64,000 nucleotides of DNA from Streptomyces sp. NBC_01428 (GTDB lineage Bacteria; Actinomycetota; Actinomycetes; Streptomycetales; Streptomycetaceae): positions 4,340,001-4,404,000 of the forward strand of contig NZ_CP109499.1 in the NCBI RefSeq assembly GCF_036231965.1, in the 5' to 3' direction. Both the position numbers and the translations under genes were made by a program. Below the pieces are notes generated by a model. That model had not been told where the DNA came from. It was given only the letters and a program-made list of their open reading frames with translations, and made no database searches. Shown here in pieces: positions 1-8,735 of this stretch (positions are counted from its first letter, which is position 1; each line of letters starts with the position of its first letter).

Positions 1-88
1 CGGCCGGACCGGCGCGGACCGCCCCGCGACGGGGCCGGCGCGCCGCGAGGTCTGTCTCCGGCCCACCGCATGATCCGGACGACAGGCC

Positions 89-694
89 CTAGCGGGCCAT
101 GATGAGGCTCATCGCCTCGTTGCGCGTCGCCGCGTCCCGCAGCTGTCCGCGGACCGCCGACGTGATGGTCTTCGCGCCGGGCTTGCGGATACCGCGCATC
201 GACATGCACATGTGCTCGCACTCGATGACCACGATCACACCGCGCGGCTCCAGGATCTCCATCAGCGAGTCGGCGATCTGGGTCGTCAGCCGCTCCTGCA
301 CCTGCGGGCGCCGGGCGAAGACGTCGACGAGGCGCGCCAGCTTCGACAAGCCGGTGATCTTTCCGGTGGCCGCCGGGATGTAGCCGACGTGGGCGACGCC
401 CCGGAACGGCACCAGGTGGTGCTCACAGGTGCTGAAGACCTCGATGTCCTTCACCAGGACCATCTCGTCGTGGCCCAGGTCGAACGTCGTCGTCAGCACG
501 TCCTCCGGCTGCTGCCGCAGTCCCGCGAAGATCTCCTTGTACGCCCGCGCCACACGCCCCGGCGTCTCTCTGAGCCCCTCGCGGTCCGGGTCCTCGCCGA
601 CGGCTATCAGCAGCTCGCGTACGGCGTTCTCGGCGCGCTTCTCGTCGAACTCGCCGATCGTGGCCTCGCCGTCCAGCGTCACGGGGTCGGTCAT
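89..694 (-). CDS. folE: GTP cyclohydrolase I (FolE)
   Basis: Converts GTP to 7,8-dihydroneopterin triphosphate, the first step of tetrahydrofolate synthesis, in the cytoplasm. The 201-residue protein has the family zinc ligands Cys90 and His93 (STCEHHLVPF) and Cys163 (EHMCMSMRG), and the conserved GKITGLSKLARLVD segment. The reading frame is open further upstream, but the ATG at 694 is chosen because GAGGA lies just before it and the family N-terminus fits there. It is the last gene seen of a minus-strand run tilS-hpt-ftsH-folE; in Streptomyces folP, folB and folK normally follow, which would be left of this window. A hairpin separates it from ftsH. Identification is secure. Confidence 0.96.
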   Translation of the reverse strand: MTDPVTLDGEATIGEFDEKRAENAVRELLIAVGEDPDREGLRETPGRVARAYKEIFAGLRQQPEDVLTTTFDLGHDEMVLVKDIEVFSTCEHHLVPFRGVAHVGYIPAATGKITGLSKLARLVDVFARRPQVQERLTTQIADSLMEILEPRGVIVVIECEHMCMSMRGIRKPGAKTITSAVRGQLRDAATRNEAMSLIMAR

Positions 695-763
695 CTGGTC
701 CTCGTTCCTGGGGATCCTGCGCGTGCCGTCGACGCGTCCAAAAGGTGCGGGCGTACGAAAAAG

Positions 764-797
764 CCGCGCCCCCCAGGCTAGAACCTGGGAGGCGCGG
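764..797 (-). terminator. Rho-independent terminator downstream of ftsH
   Basis: Arms 764-777 and 784-797 pair over 14 bp with one mismatch around a 6-nt loop. Read on the minus strand the stem is followed by a T run (about 757-762), the classic intrinsic terminator shape. It lies between the ftsH stop and folE, so folE probably also has its own promoter. Confidence 0.75.
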
Positions 798-840
798 TAT
801 GCATTCCGGCCCTGGTGAGAGCGCCGGGAGCCGAACGATG

Positions 841-2904
841 TCAGCTCTCGGTGCGGTCCTCCGGGCTGGTCTCCGTAGCCGGGACGGACTCCGTCGCCGT
901 GGCGATGGAAGCCGTCGAGCCGTTCGCGCCGTTCGTCAGTGACAGCTCCTTGGGGGAGAGCACCGGCGGACGGGTGGACGGAGTACGGCGGGAGGAGCCG
1001 GTCCACGCGGGGCGGGCCGGGCGCTTCACGATGGGAGCGAAGACCTCGGCGATCTGCTCCTTGCTCAGCGTCTCCTTCTCCAGCAGCTGGAGCACCAGCG
1101 CGTCCAGAACGTCGCGGTTCTCGACCAGGATCTCCCAGGCCTCGTTGTGCGCGTTCTCGATGAGCTTCTTGACCTCTTCGTCGACGAGCGCGGCGACCTC
1201 TTCCGAGTAGTCACGCGGGTGCGACATCTCCCGGCCCAGGAAGGGCTCGGTGTTGTCGCCGCCGAACTTGATCGCGCCCAGACGCTCGGTCATGCCGTAC
1301 TGCGTGACCATCGCGCGAGCGGTGGCCGTGGCCTTCTCGATGTCGTTCGCCGCACCGGTGGTCGGGTCGTGGAAGACGAGCTCCTCGGCCGCGCGGCCGC
1401 CCAGCATGTACGCGAGCTGGTCCAGCATCTCGTTGCGCGTCGTGGAGTACTTGTCCTCGTCCGGCAGGACCATCGTGTAGCCGAGGGCACGGCCACGCGA
1501 CAGGATCGTGATCTTGTGCACCGGGTCGGAGTTCGGAGAAGCCGCCGCGACCAGGGCGTGTCCGCCCTCGTGGTACGCGGTGATCTTCTTCTCCTTGTCC
1601 GACATGATCCGGGTCCGCTTCTGCGGGCCCGCGACCACACGGTCGATCGCCTCGTCCAGCATGTCGTTGTCGATGAGCTTCTTGTTGCTGCGCGCGGTGA
1701 GCAGCGCAGCTTCGTTCAGCACGTTCGACAGGTCGGCACCGGTGAAGCCGGGGGTCCGGCGGGCCACCGCGGACAGGTCGACGCCCGGGGCGACCGGCTT
1801 GCCCTTCTGGTGGACCTTGAGGATCTCCAGACGGCCCTGCATGTCCGGGCGGTCGACCGCGATCTGGCGGTCGAACCGGCCGGGGCGCAGGAGGGCCGGG
1901 TCGAGGATGTCGGGCCGGTTCGTGGCGGCGATCAGGATGACGCCGCCCTTCACGTCGAAGCCGTCCATCTCGACGAGCAGCTGGTTGAGCGTCTGCTCGC
2001 GCTCGTCGTGACCGCCGCCGAGGCCGGCGCCGCGATGGCGGCCGACCGCGTCGATCTCGTCGACGAAGACGATCGCCGGGGCGTTCGCCTTGGCCTGCTC
2101 GAAGAGGTCACGGACTCGGGAGGCACCGACACCGACGAACATCTCGACGAAGTCGGAACCCGAGATCGAGTAGAAGGGAACGCCCGCCTCGCCCGCGACA
2201 GCACGCGCGAGCAGGGTCTTGCCGGTACCAGGAGGCCCGTAGAGCAGGACGCCCTTGGGGATCTTGGCGCCGACGGCCTGGAACTTGGCCGGCTCCTGGA
2301 GGAACTCCTTGATCTCGTGGAGCTCCTCGACGGCCTCGTCCGAACCGGCGACGTCCGCGAACGTCGTCTTCGGGGTGTCCTTGGTGATGAGCTTCGCCTT
2401 GGACTTCCCGAAGTTCATGACCCGGGAGCCGCCACCCTGCATCTGATTCATCAGGAACAGGAAGACGACGACGATGAGGACGAAGGGCAGCAGAGACAGC
2501 AGGATGCCCAGGAACGGGTTCTGCTTGGACGGCGAAACGGTGTAGCCGTCCGGGATCTGCTTGTTCTCGTACTTGTTCTGGAGTGTGTTGGCCAGGGTCA
2601 CGCCCTGGTCGCCGATGTAACTCGACTGGATCTTCGAGCTGCCGTCAACCTTCTCGCCGTCCTTCAGCGAGACCTTGATGACCTGCTCGTCGCCGGTGGT
2701 GATCTTTGCCGACTCGACCTTGTTCTGGTTGATCGCCTGGACGACCTGGCCGGTGTCCACCGTCTTGTAGCCGCCGGACGAACCGACGACCTGCATCAAC
2801 ACGACCACGGCAAGGACGGCCAGCACGATCCACATGACCGGCCCACGGAAGTATCGCTTCACGTCCATCCATACGGAGCGGTGCCGCCCCGTCCCTCCTG
2901 CCAT
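841..2904 (-). CDS. ftsH: ATP-dependent zinc metalloprotease FtsH
   Basis: Membrane-anchored AAA+ protease that extracts and degrades membrane and some soluble proteins. In order: N-terminal transmembrane segment (VMWIVLAVLAVVVLMQVV), extracytoplasmic domain, second transmembrane segment (GILLSLLPFVLIVVVFLFLM), Walker A GPPGTGKT, Walker B VFVDEIDAVG, second region of homology with RPGRFDR, and zinc site HEGGH with a distal acidic ligand in the C-terminal protease domain. The 687-residue length is normal for actinomycete FtsH. The start is uncertain: a second ATG 12 codons in (2868, MDVKRYF) matches the N-terminus I remember from related proteins, and neither has an ideal ribosome site. It lies between hpt and folE, the usual Streptomyces order. 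Confidence 0.96.
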   Translation of the reverse strand: MAGGTGRHRSVWMDVKRYFRGPVMWIVLAVLAVVVLMQVVGSSGGYKTVDTGQVVQAINQNKVESAKITTGDEQVIKVSLKDGEKVDGSSKIQSSYIGDQGVTLANTLQNKYENKQIPDGYTVSPSKQNPFLGILLSLLPFVLIVVVFLFLMNQMQGGGSRVMNFGKSKAKLITKDTPKTTFADVAGSDEAVEELHEIKEFLQEPAKFQAVGAKIPKGVLLYGPPGTGKTLLARAVAGEAGVPFYSISGSDFVEMFVGVGASRVRDLFEQAKANAPAIVFVDEIDAVGRHRGAGLGGGHDEREQTLNQLLVEMDGFDVKGGVILIAATNRPDILDPALLRPGRFDRQIAVDRPDMQGRLEILKVHQKGKPVAPGVDLSAVARRTPGFTGADLSNVLNEAALLTARSNKKLIDNDMLDEAIDRVVAGPQKRTRIMSDKEKKITAYHEGGHALVAAASPNSDPVHKITILSRGRALGYTMVLPDEDKYSTTRNEMLDQLAYMLGGRAAEELVFHDPTTGAANDIEKATATARAMVTQYGMTERLGAIKFGGDNTEPFLGREMSHPRDYSEEVAALVDEEVKKLIENAHNEAWEILVENRDVLDALVLQLLEKETLSKEQIAEVFAPIVKRPARPAWTGSSRRTPSTRPPVLSPKELSLTNGANGSTASIATATESVPATETSPEDRTES

Positions 2905-3067
2905 AGTGAGTTTGATAAAGACTGTTCTTCGGACGGTACCCCAGCATTGTCACCCGAAGCCGCAGGGGACTGCTGGCAATCCCGCCCACGCATGCTCCAA
3001 CGGCGCGAAACCCGCTGGGGTTCCCGAACGCCTTACGAGGACTCAGCCGCCCTCGTCGGGAAGGTGC

Positions 3068-3631
3068 TCAGCCGCCGTAGACGTGGGGCGCGAGCGTACC
3101 GACGAACGGGAGGTTGCGGTACTTCTCGGCGTAGTCCAGGCCGTACCCGATGACGAACTCGTTCGGGATGTCGAAGCCGACCCACTCCACGTCGATCGCG
3201 ACCTTCGCCGCGTCCGGCTTGCGCAGCAGCGTGCACACCTTCAGCGAGGCGGGCTCGCGCGAGCCGAGGTTGGACAGCAGCCAGGACAGGGTCAGTCCCG
3301 AGTCGATGATGTCCTCGACGATCAGGACGTGCTTGCCCTTGATGTCGGTGTCGAGATCCTTGAGGATCCGCACCACGCCGGAGGACTGGGTGCCCGCGCC
3401 GTACGACGACACGGCCATCCAGTCCATGGTGACGGGGGTGGACAGCGCACGCGCGAGGTCCGCCATGACCATCACGGCGCCCTTGAGCACTCCGACGATC
3501 AGCAGGTCCTTGCCCGCGTACTCCGCGTCGATCTTCGCGGCCAGCTCTGCCAGCTTCGCGTCGATCTCTTCCTTGGTGATGAGCACCGACTTGAGGTCGG
3601 TGCCCATGTCTTTCGCGTCCACCCGCATCAC
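3068..3631 (-). CDS. hpt: Hypoxanthine phosphoribosyltransferase
   Basis: Purine salvage enzyme that transfers phosphoribose from PRPP to hypoxanthine or guanine. The PRPP loop VLIVEDIIDSGLTL is complete, as is the GVLKGAVMVMADL segment near the N-terminus and the DIPNEFVIGYGLDY base-binding region. At 187 residues it is standard for the family. Three in-frame ATGs (codons 1, 2 and 9) compete as starts; the last, MGTDLKSVLITKEEID, corresponds to the N-terminus I remember for other Streptomyces proteins. The gene sits between tilS and ftsH on the same strand, an arrangement widely kept in bacteria. Confidence 0.95.
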   Translation of the reverse strand: MMRVDAKDMGTDLKSVLITKEEIDAKLAELAAKIDAEYAGKDLLIVGVLKGAVMVMADLARALSTPVTMDWMAVSSYGAGTQSSGVVRILKDLDTDIKGKHVLIVEDIIDSGLTLSWLLSNLGSREPASLKVCTLLRKPDAAKVAIDVEWVGFDIPNEFVIGYGLDYAEKYRNLPFVGTLAPHVYGG

Positions 3632-3743
3632 TTTCGGTCGTCCGTCCCACTTTTTTGGGCTCGCGCGGCCGGTCGGACCGCCCGGGACCCGGTACTGGGG
3701 TCCCGTGGAACCGCGTGAGCGGCCCCGGCGGAGGGTCCGGTTT

Positions 3744-4910
3744 TCAGCCTTGCCGAATCACCAGTCTGCCACCCTGCCGCTGAGCGACGACTTTGCCCGG
3801 GAGATTGATCGCTCCCTGGCCTCGCCAGCCGGTGATCAGCCGGTCGATCTCCTCGATGTGACGGGCGAACAGGGAACCCGCCGGGGCACCCGCCTCGATG
3901 GCCGCGCGGCGCAGGATGCGGCGCCGTACGGCGGGCGGCAGGGCGTAGAGCTTGGCGCACTCCAGGAGGCCGGCCGCGTCGCGTACGGAGGCCTCGGCCT
4001 GGCTGGCCCAGGTGTCGAGGGCGTCGGCGTCGTCCCGGGACAGCTGGGCCGTCCGGGCGAGCGCCTCCACGACGCCTTTGCCGAGGGCCTTCTCCAGGGC
4101 GGGCAGCCCCTCGTGGCGGAGCCGCGAACGCGTGTACGCCGGATCGGTGTTGTGCGGGTCGTCCCAGACGGGCAGCGACTGGACCATGCACGCCTTGCGG
4201 GCGGTCTGCCGGTCCAGGTGCAGGAAGGGACGCCGGTAGCGGCCGTCGGCCCCCGAGACCGCGGCCATGCCGGACAGGGAGCGGATGCCGGAGCCGCGGG
4301 CGAGGCCGAGCAGGACGGTCTCGGCCTGGTCGTCGCGGGTGTGGCCGAGGAGGATCGCGGTGGCGCCGTGGCGCTCGGCGGCGGAGTCCAGAGCGGCGTA
4401 CCGGGCGTCGCGGGCGGCGGCCTCGGGGCCTCCGTCGCGGCCGACGGTGACGGCGATCGACTCGGCGGGGCCCAGGCCGAGTTCGGTCAGGCGCAGGACG
4501 ACCTCGTCGGCGCGCAGGTCGGAACCGGGCTGCAGACCGTGGTCGACGGTGATGCCACCGGCTCGGATGCCGAGTTTGGGGGCCTCGAAGGCGAGGGCGG
4601 AGGCGAGCGCCATGGAATCGGCGCCGCCGGAGCACGCTACGAGGACGAGGGGCGCCGGAGGCGCGTCGCCGCCCTGGCGCGGCCGGGGAGAGGTCGCGGG
4701 GGGCTGTTCGAGGGGAGCGCCCGCCGGCACGGTCATGCTGCGGCGTGTTCCGGGGGCGGGGACGCGCTCGGCGTCGGGCACGCAGGGGCGCGCGGCACCG
4801 CGCGCGGGCGTACGCCGGGTGTCGGGGGTGGGCGGGTGCTCGGTGAGGATGTCGTGGAGTACGCGGCGGACCGCCAGGCGTATCGCCGCGACCGCAGGAT
4901 GGGGACCCAT
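3744..4910 (-). CDS. tilS: tRNA(Ile)-lysidine synthetase TilS
   Basis: Modifies the wobble cytidine of tRNA-Ile(CAU) to lysidine, so that it is charged with isoleucine. The PP-loop SGGADSMAL for ATP is visible, followed by the GHTRDDQAET motif typical of the TilS/TtcA ATPase domain. The start ATG at 4910 has AGGGAA six bases upstream. An unusual point is a Pro/Arg/Ala-rich stretch of roughly 60 residues between the first helix (VAAIRLAVRRVLHDIL) and the PP-loop, probably a disordered insertion. The 388-residue length lies between short and long TilS forms. Part of the tilS-hpt-ftsH-folE run. Confidence 0.92.
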   Translation of the reverse strand: MGPHPAVAAIRLAVRRVLHDILTEHPPTPDTRRTPARGAARPCVPDAERVPAPGTRRSMTVPAGAPLEQPPATSPRPRQGGDAPPAPLVLVACSGGADSMALASALAFEAPKLGIRAGGITVDHGLQPGSDLRADEVVLRLTELGLGPAESIAVTVGRDGGPEAAARDARYAALDSAAERHGATAILLGHTRDDQAETVLLGLARGSGIRSLSGMAAVSGADGRYRRPFLHLDRQTARKACMVQSLPVWDDPHNTDPAYTRSRLRHEGLPALEKALGKGVVEALARTAQLSRDDADALDTWASQAEASVRDAAGLLECAKLYALPPAVRRRILRRAAIEAGAPAGSLFARHIEEIDRLITGWRGQGAINLPGKVVAQRQGGRLVIRQG

Positions 4911-5102
4911 GTCCGGTTCCCTTCATGAAGTTTTCGGGGGGTTAGCCCGGGATCGGTCACTCAGAGTGTGTAGATGGTGACAGAACCGGGGCGTTCCCCG
5001 AGCATTGCACGCCTACCCATGCTCCACGGTCCCTCGGACGGGTGATTGGAGGGGCGTTTGCCTGCCGTCGGCCGGATCCGGTTCACGACCGTCCCGTAAG
5101 GT

Positions 5103-6251
5103 TCACGACTCCGCCTTGCGGTGCACCCGTGTGACCCAGTCCGCCGGTTTGGCGATCTCCGCCTTGGTCGGGAGGGTGTTCGGCGAGGTCCACACGCGGT
5201 TGAACCCGTCCATGCCGACCTCGTTGACGACCGCGCGGACGAAACGCTCGCCGTCGCGGTACTGCCGGAGCTTCGCGTCGAGGCCGAGCAGCTTGCGCAG
5301 GGCCAGGTCCAGGCGGGAGGCACCCTTCGCGCGGCGCTGCTGGAACTTCTCGCGGATCTCCGCGACGGAGGGGACCACCTCGGGTCCGACGCCGTCCATC
5401 ACGAAGTCGGCGTGTCCCTCCAGGAGCGACATCACGGCGGTGAGCCGGCCGAGGATCTCCCGCTGGGCGGGCGTCTGCACGATTTCCACAAGGGAACGCC
5501 CGCCGTCGTCCTCCTCGGTGTCCGGGCGCGAGCCGGCGAGGGACTGCGCGGCCTCGCGGACGCGCTCCAGGACGGTCATGGGGTCGACCTCGGTCTCCCC
5601 CAAGAACGACTGGATTTCGCCCTCCAGGTGGTCGCGCAGCCAGGGCACGGCCGAGAACTGGGTGCGGTGCGTCTCCTCGTGGAGGCACACCCAGAGGCGG
5701 AAGTCGTGCGGCTGGACGTCGAGTTCACGCTCCACGTGCACGATGTTCGGGGCGACGAGCAGCAGCCTGCCACCGCCGTTGCCGGGACCCGCTGGGCCGC
5801 CGGCGGGCAGGTCCCGGGTCGCGGGCGCGAACGTCTCGTACTGCCCGAGGACCCGCGAGGACAGGAACGACAGCAGCATGCCCACCTCGACGCCGGTGAC
5901 CTTGCCGCCGACCGCGCCGAGGACGGCTCCGCCGGGAGTGTTGCCGCGCCGCTCCTGCATCTTCCCCAGGAGGGGCTTGAGGATCTCCCGGAACCCCGCG
6001 ACGTTCGCCCGCACCCATCCGGGGCGGTCGACGACGAGGACGGGGGTGTCGTGCAGGACGTCGTCACCCATGCGGGTGAAGCCCCGGACGTGCTCCTCCG
6101 AGGACTTCGCGTGCCTGCGCAGTTCGGCGACGATGGCCCTGGCCTCGTCACGGCTCACTTCGGGGCCCGGCCGCACGAGCCGGGTCGCGGTCGCCACCGC
6201 GAGGTTCCAGTCGACCATCCCAGTAGATGCAGCACCACCGATGCTCGTCAT
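5103..6251 (-). CDS. Zinc-dependent metalloprotease (DUF2342 type)
   Basis: A 382-residue actinobacterial protein of the family annotated as zinc-dependent metalloprotease, also called coenzyme F420 biosynthesis-associated protein. The candidate zinc motif HEETH lies in WVCLHEETHRTQF, with acidic residues downstream (LLEGHADFVMD) that may supply the third ligand. No signal peptide or membrane segment is seen, so it is probably cytoplasmic. Substrate and physiological role are unknown to me. It lies just upstream of tilS on the same strand with about 190 bp between them. The family call is firm, the function is not. Confidence 0.85.
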   Translation of the reverse strand: MTSIGGAASTGMVDWNLAVATATRLVRPGPEVSRDEARAIVAELRRHAKSSEEHVRGFTRMGDDVLHDTPVLVVDRPGWVRANVAGFREILKPLLGKMQERRGNTPGGAVLGAVGGKVTGVEVGMLLSFLSSRVLGQYETFAPATRDLPAGGPAGPGNGGGRLLLVAPNIVHVERELDVQPHDFRLWVCLHEETHRTQFSAVPWLRDHLEGEIQSFLGETEVDPMTVLERVREAAQSLAGSRPDTEEDDGGRSLVEIVQTPAQREILGRLTAVMSLLEGHADFVMDGVGPEVVPSVAEIREKFQQRRAKGASRLDLALRKLLGLDAKLRQYRDGERFVRAVVNEVGMDGFNRVWTSPNTLPTKAEIAKPADWVTRVHRKAES

Positions 6252-6405
6252 GCGTCAACCGTACGTGAGCGGGTCCGCCTGCGGTGAGGGGTACGGCGCC
6301 GGATGCGGCCGGGCGGGGGGCCGGTGGTGCCGCTGATGCCGGTGGGACGGAACGGGCCCGACGCCGTGCGGACGGCTCATCGTTCACTCGTCCTGTCGCC
6401 GTGGC

Positions 6406-6433
6406 GGGCCCGTCCCTCCGCCGTGACGGGCCC
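6406..6433 (-). terminator. Hairpin downstream of dacB
   Basis: Perfect 9-bp arms 6406-6414 and 6425-6433 with a 10-nt loop, 23 bp beyond the dacB stop on the minus strand. There is no T run, which is common for Streptomyces terminators. Confidence 0.5.
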
Positions 6434-6455
6434 CGTCCGTCCCGCCGTCCCGCGG

Positions 6456-8012
6456 CTACCGGCAGCCGCAGGACGCCAGTGCCGTCGCCGTGTGGTCGAG
6501 GGCGGACCGCGCGGCGAACGGATTGGGCGGGTTCGCCTCGTCCGACGTCATGAAGGCGAAGGCGAGAAGTCGGCCGTCCGCGTCGACGACCGTTCCGGCG
6601 AGGGTGTTCACGCCCGTCAGGGTGCCGGTCTTGGCGCGGACGACGCCGGTGGCCGTGGGGGCGTCGGCGTACCGGGTGCTGAGCGTGCCGGTGAAGCCGG
6701 CGATGGGCAGCCCCGTGAGGACCGTGCGGAGTTCCGGGTGGTCCGGGTCACCGGCGGCGGCCAGCAGGGCGGTGAGGAGGTCCGCGGAGAGCTTGTCGGC
6801 GCGGTTCAGACCGCTGCCGTCCGCGAAGTGCGCGCCGGTGAGCGGGAGTCCGAGCTTCTTCAGGACGGCGTGGATCGCCTTCGCGTCGCCGTCGAAGCTG
6901 GGGTCCGCGCCGGTGGCGAGGGCGACCTGACGGGCCAGGGCCTCGGCGATGTCGTTGTCGCTGTTGGTCAGCATGCGCTCGACGAGCGCGGACAGCGGCG
7001 GCGAGGAGACGGACGCGAGGGCCTTGGAGCGGCCCGTCGCCTTCGAGGGGCCCGGTGAGGTCGCGTCGATGCCGCGGGCGTGCAGCAGATCGGCGAACTT
7101 CCGCGCCGCGTCGGCCGCCGGGTCCCCGGCGCGCACGGCCGTACCGCTCGTGGAGTCGTCCCCGCGGCCCTCGTCGACCATCAGCGGGGTCACCTCGGCG
7201 ATGTTCTCGTTGACCCCGATGGGGTGAAGTACGGGCCCCTTGTAGAGCGAGGTGTCGTACGAGAGCGTCACGTGGTCCATGTGACGGGACTTCAGCGCGG
7301 CGGCCGTCCGGTCGGCGAGGGTGCGCAGGCTCGCCCAGCCGTCGGTGACCTTGCGCGCGGTCAGGGTCGGGTCGCCGCCGCCGACCAGCACGACCTCCTT
7401 GGTGTCGGGCTCCAGGACCGTACGCGTCGTGATGCGGTGGTCGGGGCCGGGGGCCGTGAGGGCGGCGACCGCGGTGGCGATCTTCGTGGTGGAGGCCGGG
7501 GTCTGGACCTCGTCGGCGCCCTTGCCGTAGAGCCGCTTGCCGGTCGCCACGTCGACGACGACGGCGGTGCGCCGGGCGCCGAGGACGGAGTCGTCGAGCA
7601 GGGGGTCGAGGACGTTCTTGAGGGCCTTCTCGGCGGGGGCGGGCACGGTGCCCGTGGAGCGGCTCAGTCCGGCCAGGACGGTCGCGGCGCTGGGGGCGGG
7701 CCGGGGCGTCGTCGCGGCGGCACCGGCCGCGCCCGCGTGATCTGCGCCACCCTCGGGCGCCCGCGATGCGGCCCAGTCGCGCTCCGCCGTACGCTGACCG
7801 GTGGAGTCCCAGGGACCGGCCACGGTCGCCGCACCGGCCGCGAGCGCCAGCCCCACGGTGGCGGCGACCGCTGTGAGCTGCGGTGTCGTGAACCGCACGG
7901 CACGGGGCCGCACGGCTCGGGTGACCCGCGCCACATGCGGTTTCACCGTCCGCGCGACCCGCACCAGATGCGGTCTCGCGGTCCGCCAAGCCCTCAGCTC
8001 TGGCACGACCAC
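6456..8012 (-). CDS. dacB: D-alanyl-D-alanine carboxypeptidase/endopeptidase (PBP4 type)
   Basis: Low-molecular-weight class C penicillin-binding protein that trims or hydrolyses peptidoglycan cross-links outside the membrane. The 518-residue protein has an Arg-rich cytoplasmic N-terminus, one membrane anchor near residues 45-65 (LTAVAATVGLALAAGAATVAG), then the three active-site motifs in order: STTK (SxxK), SDN in MLTNSDNDIAE, and KTG in RAKTGTLTG. It is divergent from ppa with about 80 bp between starts, an arrangement I remember from other Streptomyces. In a beta-lactam-type producer this is a housekeeping PBP, not obviously a resistance gene. Confidence 0.93.
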   Translation of the reverse strand: MVVPELRAWRTARPHLVRVARTVKPHVARVTRAVRPRAVRFTTPQLTAVAATVGLALAAGAATVAGPWDSTGQRTAERDWAASRAPEGGADHAGAAGAAATTPRPAPSAATVLAGLSRSTGTVPAPAEKALKNVLDPLLDDSVLGARRTAVVVDVATGKRLYGKGADEVQTPASTTKIATAVAALTAPGPDHRITTRTVLEPDTKEVVLVGGGDPTLTARKVTDGWASLRTLADRTAAALKSRHMDHVTLSYDTSLYKGPVLHPIGVNENIAEVTPLMVDEGRGDDSTSGTAVRAGDPAADAARKFADLLHARGIDATSPGPSKATGRSKALASVSSPPLSALVERMLTNSDNDIAEALARQVALATGADPSFDGDAKAIHAVLKKLGLPLTGAHFADGSGLNRADKLSADLLTALLAAAGDPDHPELRTVLTGLPIAGFTGTLSTRYADAPTATGVVRAKTGTLTGVNTLAGTVVDADGRLLAFAFMTSDEANPPNPFAARSALDHTATALASCGCR

Positions 8013-8091
8013 CAGCCCCTTTCGCGATCACCCACCTGCGTGAGGGACACTTAACCACCAGAACTATGTGCTGATCATGGAGGAGCCACCG

Positions 8092-8583
8092 GTGGAGTTC
8101 GACGTCACGATCGAGATTCCGAAGGGTTCACGGAACAAGTACGAGGTGGACCACGAGACCGGTCGGATCCGTCTGGACCGTCGACTCTTCACCTCGACCA
8201 GCTACCCGGCCGACTACGGCTTCGTCGAGAACACCCTCGGCGAGGACGGCGACCCGCTGGACGCCCTGGTCATCCTGGACGAGCCGACGTTCCCCGGCTG
8301 CCTCATCCAGTGCCGAACCATCGGCATGTTCCGGATGACGGACGAGGCCGGCGGCGACGACAAACTGCTGTGCGTCCCGGCGCACGACCCGCGGGTGGAG
8401 CACCTGCGCGACATCCACCACGTGTCGGAGTTCGACCGCCTGGAGATCCAGCACTTCTTCGAGGTCTACAAGGACCTCGAGCCCGGCAAGTCCGTCGAGG
8501 GCGCCGACTGGGTCGGCCGCACGGACGCCGAGGCCGAGATCGAGCGTTCCTACAAGCGCTTCAAGGAGTCGGGCGGTCACTGA
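8092..8583 (+). CDS. ppa: Inorganic pyrophosphatase
   Basis: Soluble family I pyrophosphatase that hydrolyses PPi and drives biosynthetic reactions forward. Motifs DYGFVENTLGEDGDPLDALV (with the metal-binding acidic residues) and the ERSYKRF C-terminus are typical. In-frame starts exist at 8068 and 8077, but GGAGGA at about 8079-8084 sits 7 bp before the GTG at 8092, and the resulting MEFDVTIEIPKGSRNKYEVD matches the family N-terminus exactly, so this start is chosen. Protein length is 163 residues, normal for the family. Confidence 0.96.
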   Translation: MEFDVTIEIPKGSRNKYEVDHETGRIRLDRRLFTSTSYPADYGFVENTLGEDGDPLDALVILDEPTFPGCLIQCRTIGMFRMTDEAGGDDKLLCVPAHDPRVEHLRDIHHVSEFDRLEIQHFFEVYKDLEPGKSVEGADWVGRTDAEAEIERSYKRFKESGGH

Positions 8584-8615
8584 CCTGCCGTGGGCGGCTC
8601 CGGCCGCCCCGATTC

Positions 8616-8659
8616 CGAACGGGCCGTGCGATCCCTCCGGGGGCCGCGCGGCCCGTTCG
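8616..8659 (+). terminator. Hairpin downstream of ppa
   Basis: Perfect 11-bp arms 8616-8626 and 8649-8659 separated by 22 nt that can extend the stem partly. It lies 33 bp beyond the ppa stop and before the ThrE-like gene, so it probably ends ppa transcripts. Confidence 0.6.
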
Positions 8660-8735
8660 CGTATCCGTACGCATACTGAGGCATACGGAGGTTAGAAGAA
8701 GATCCACAGGCAGGCGAAAGGCGAGGCGGGAGTTG

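Noticed and set aside
8068..8091. Earlier ppa starts at 8068 (GTG) and 8077 (ATG)
   Set aside because: The ribosome site GGAGGA lies inside this stretch, 7 bp before the GTG at 8092, and the family N-terminus begins there.
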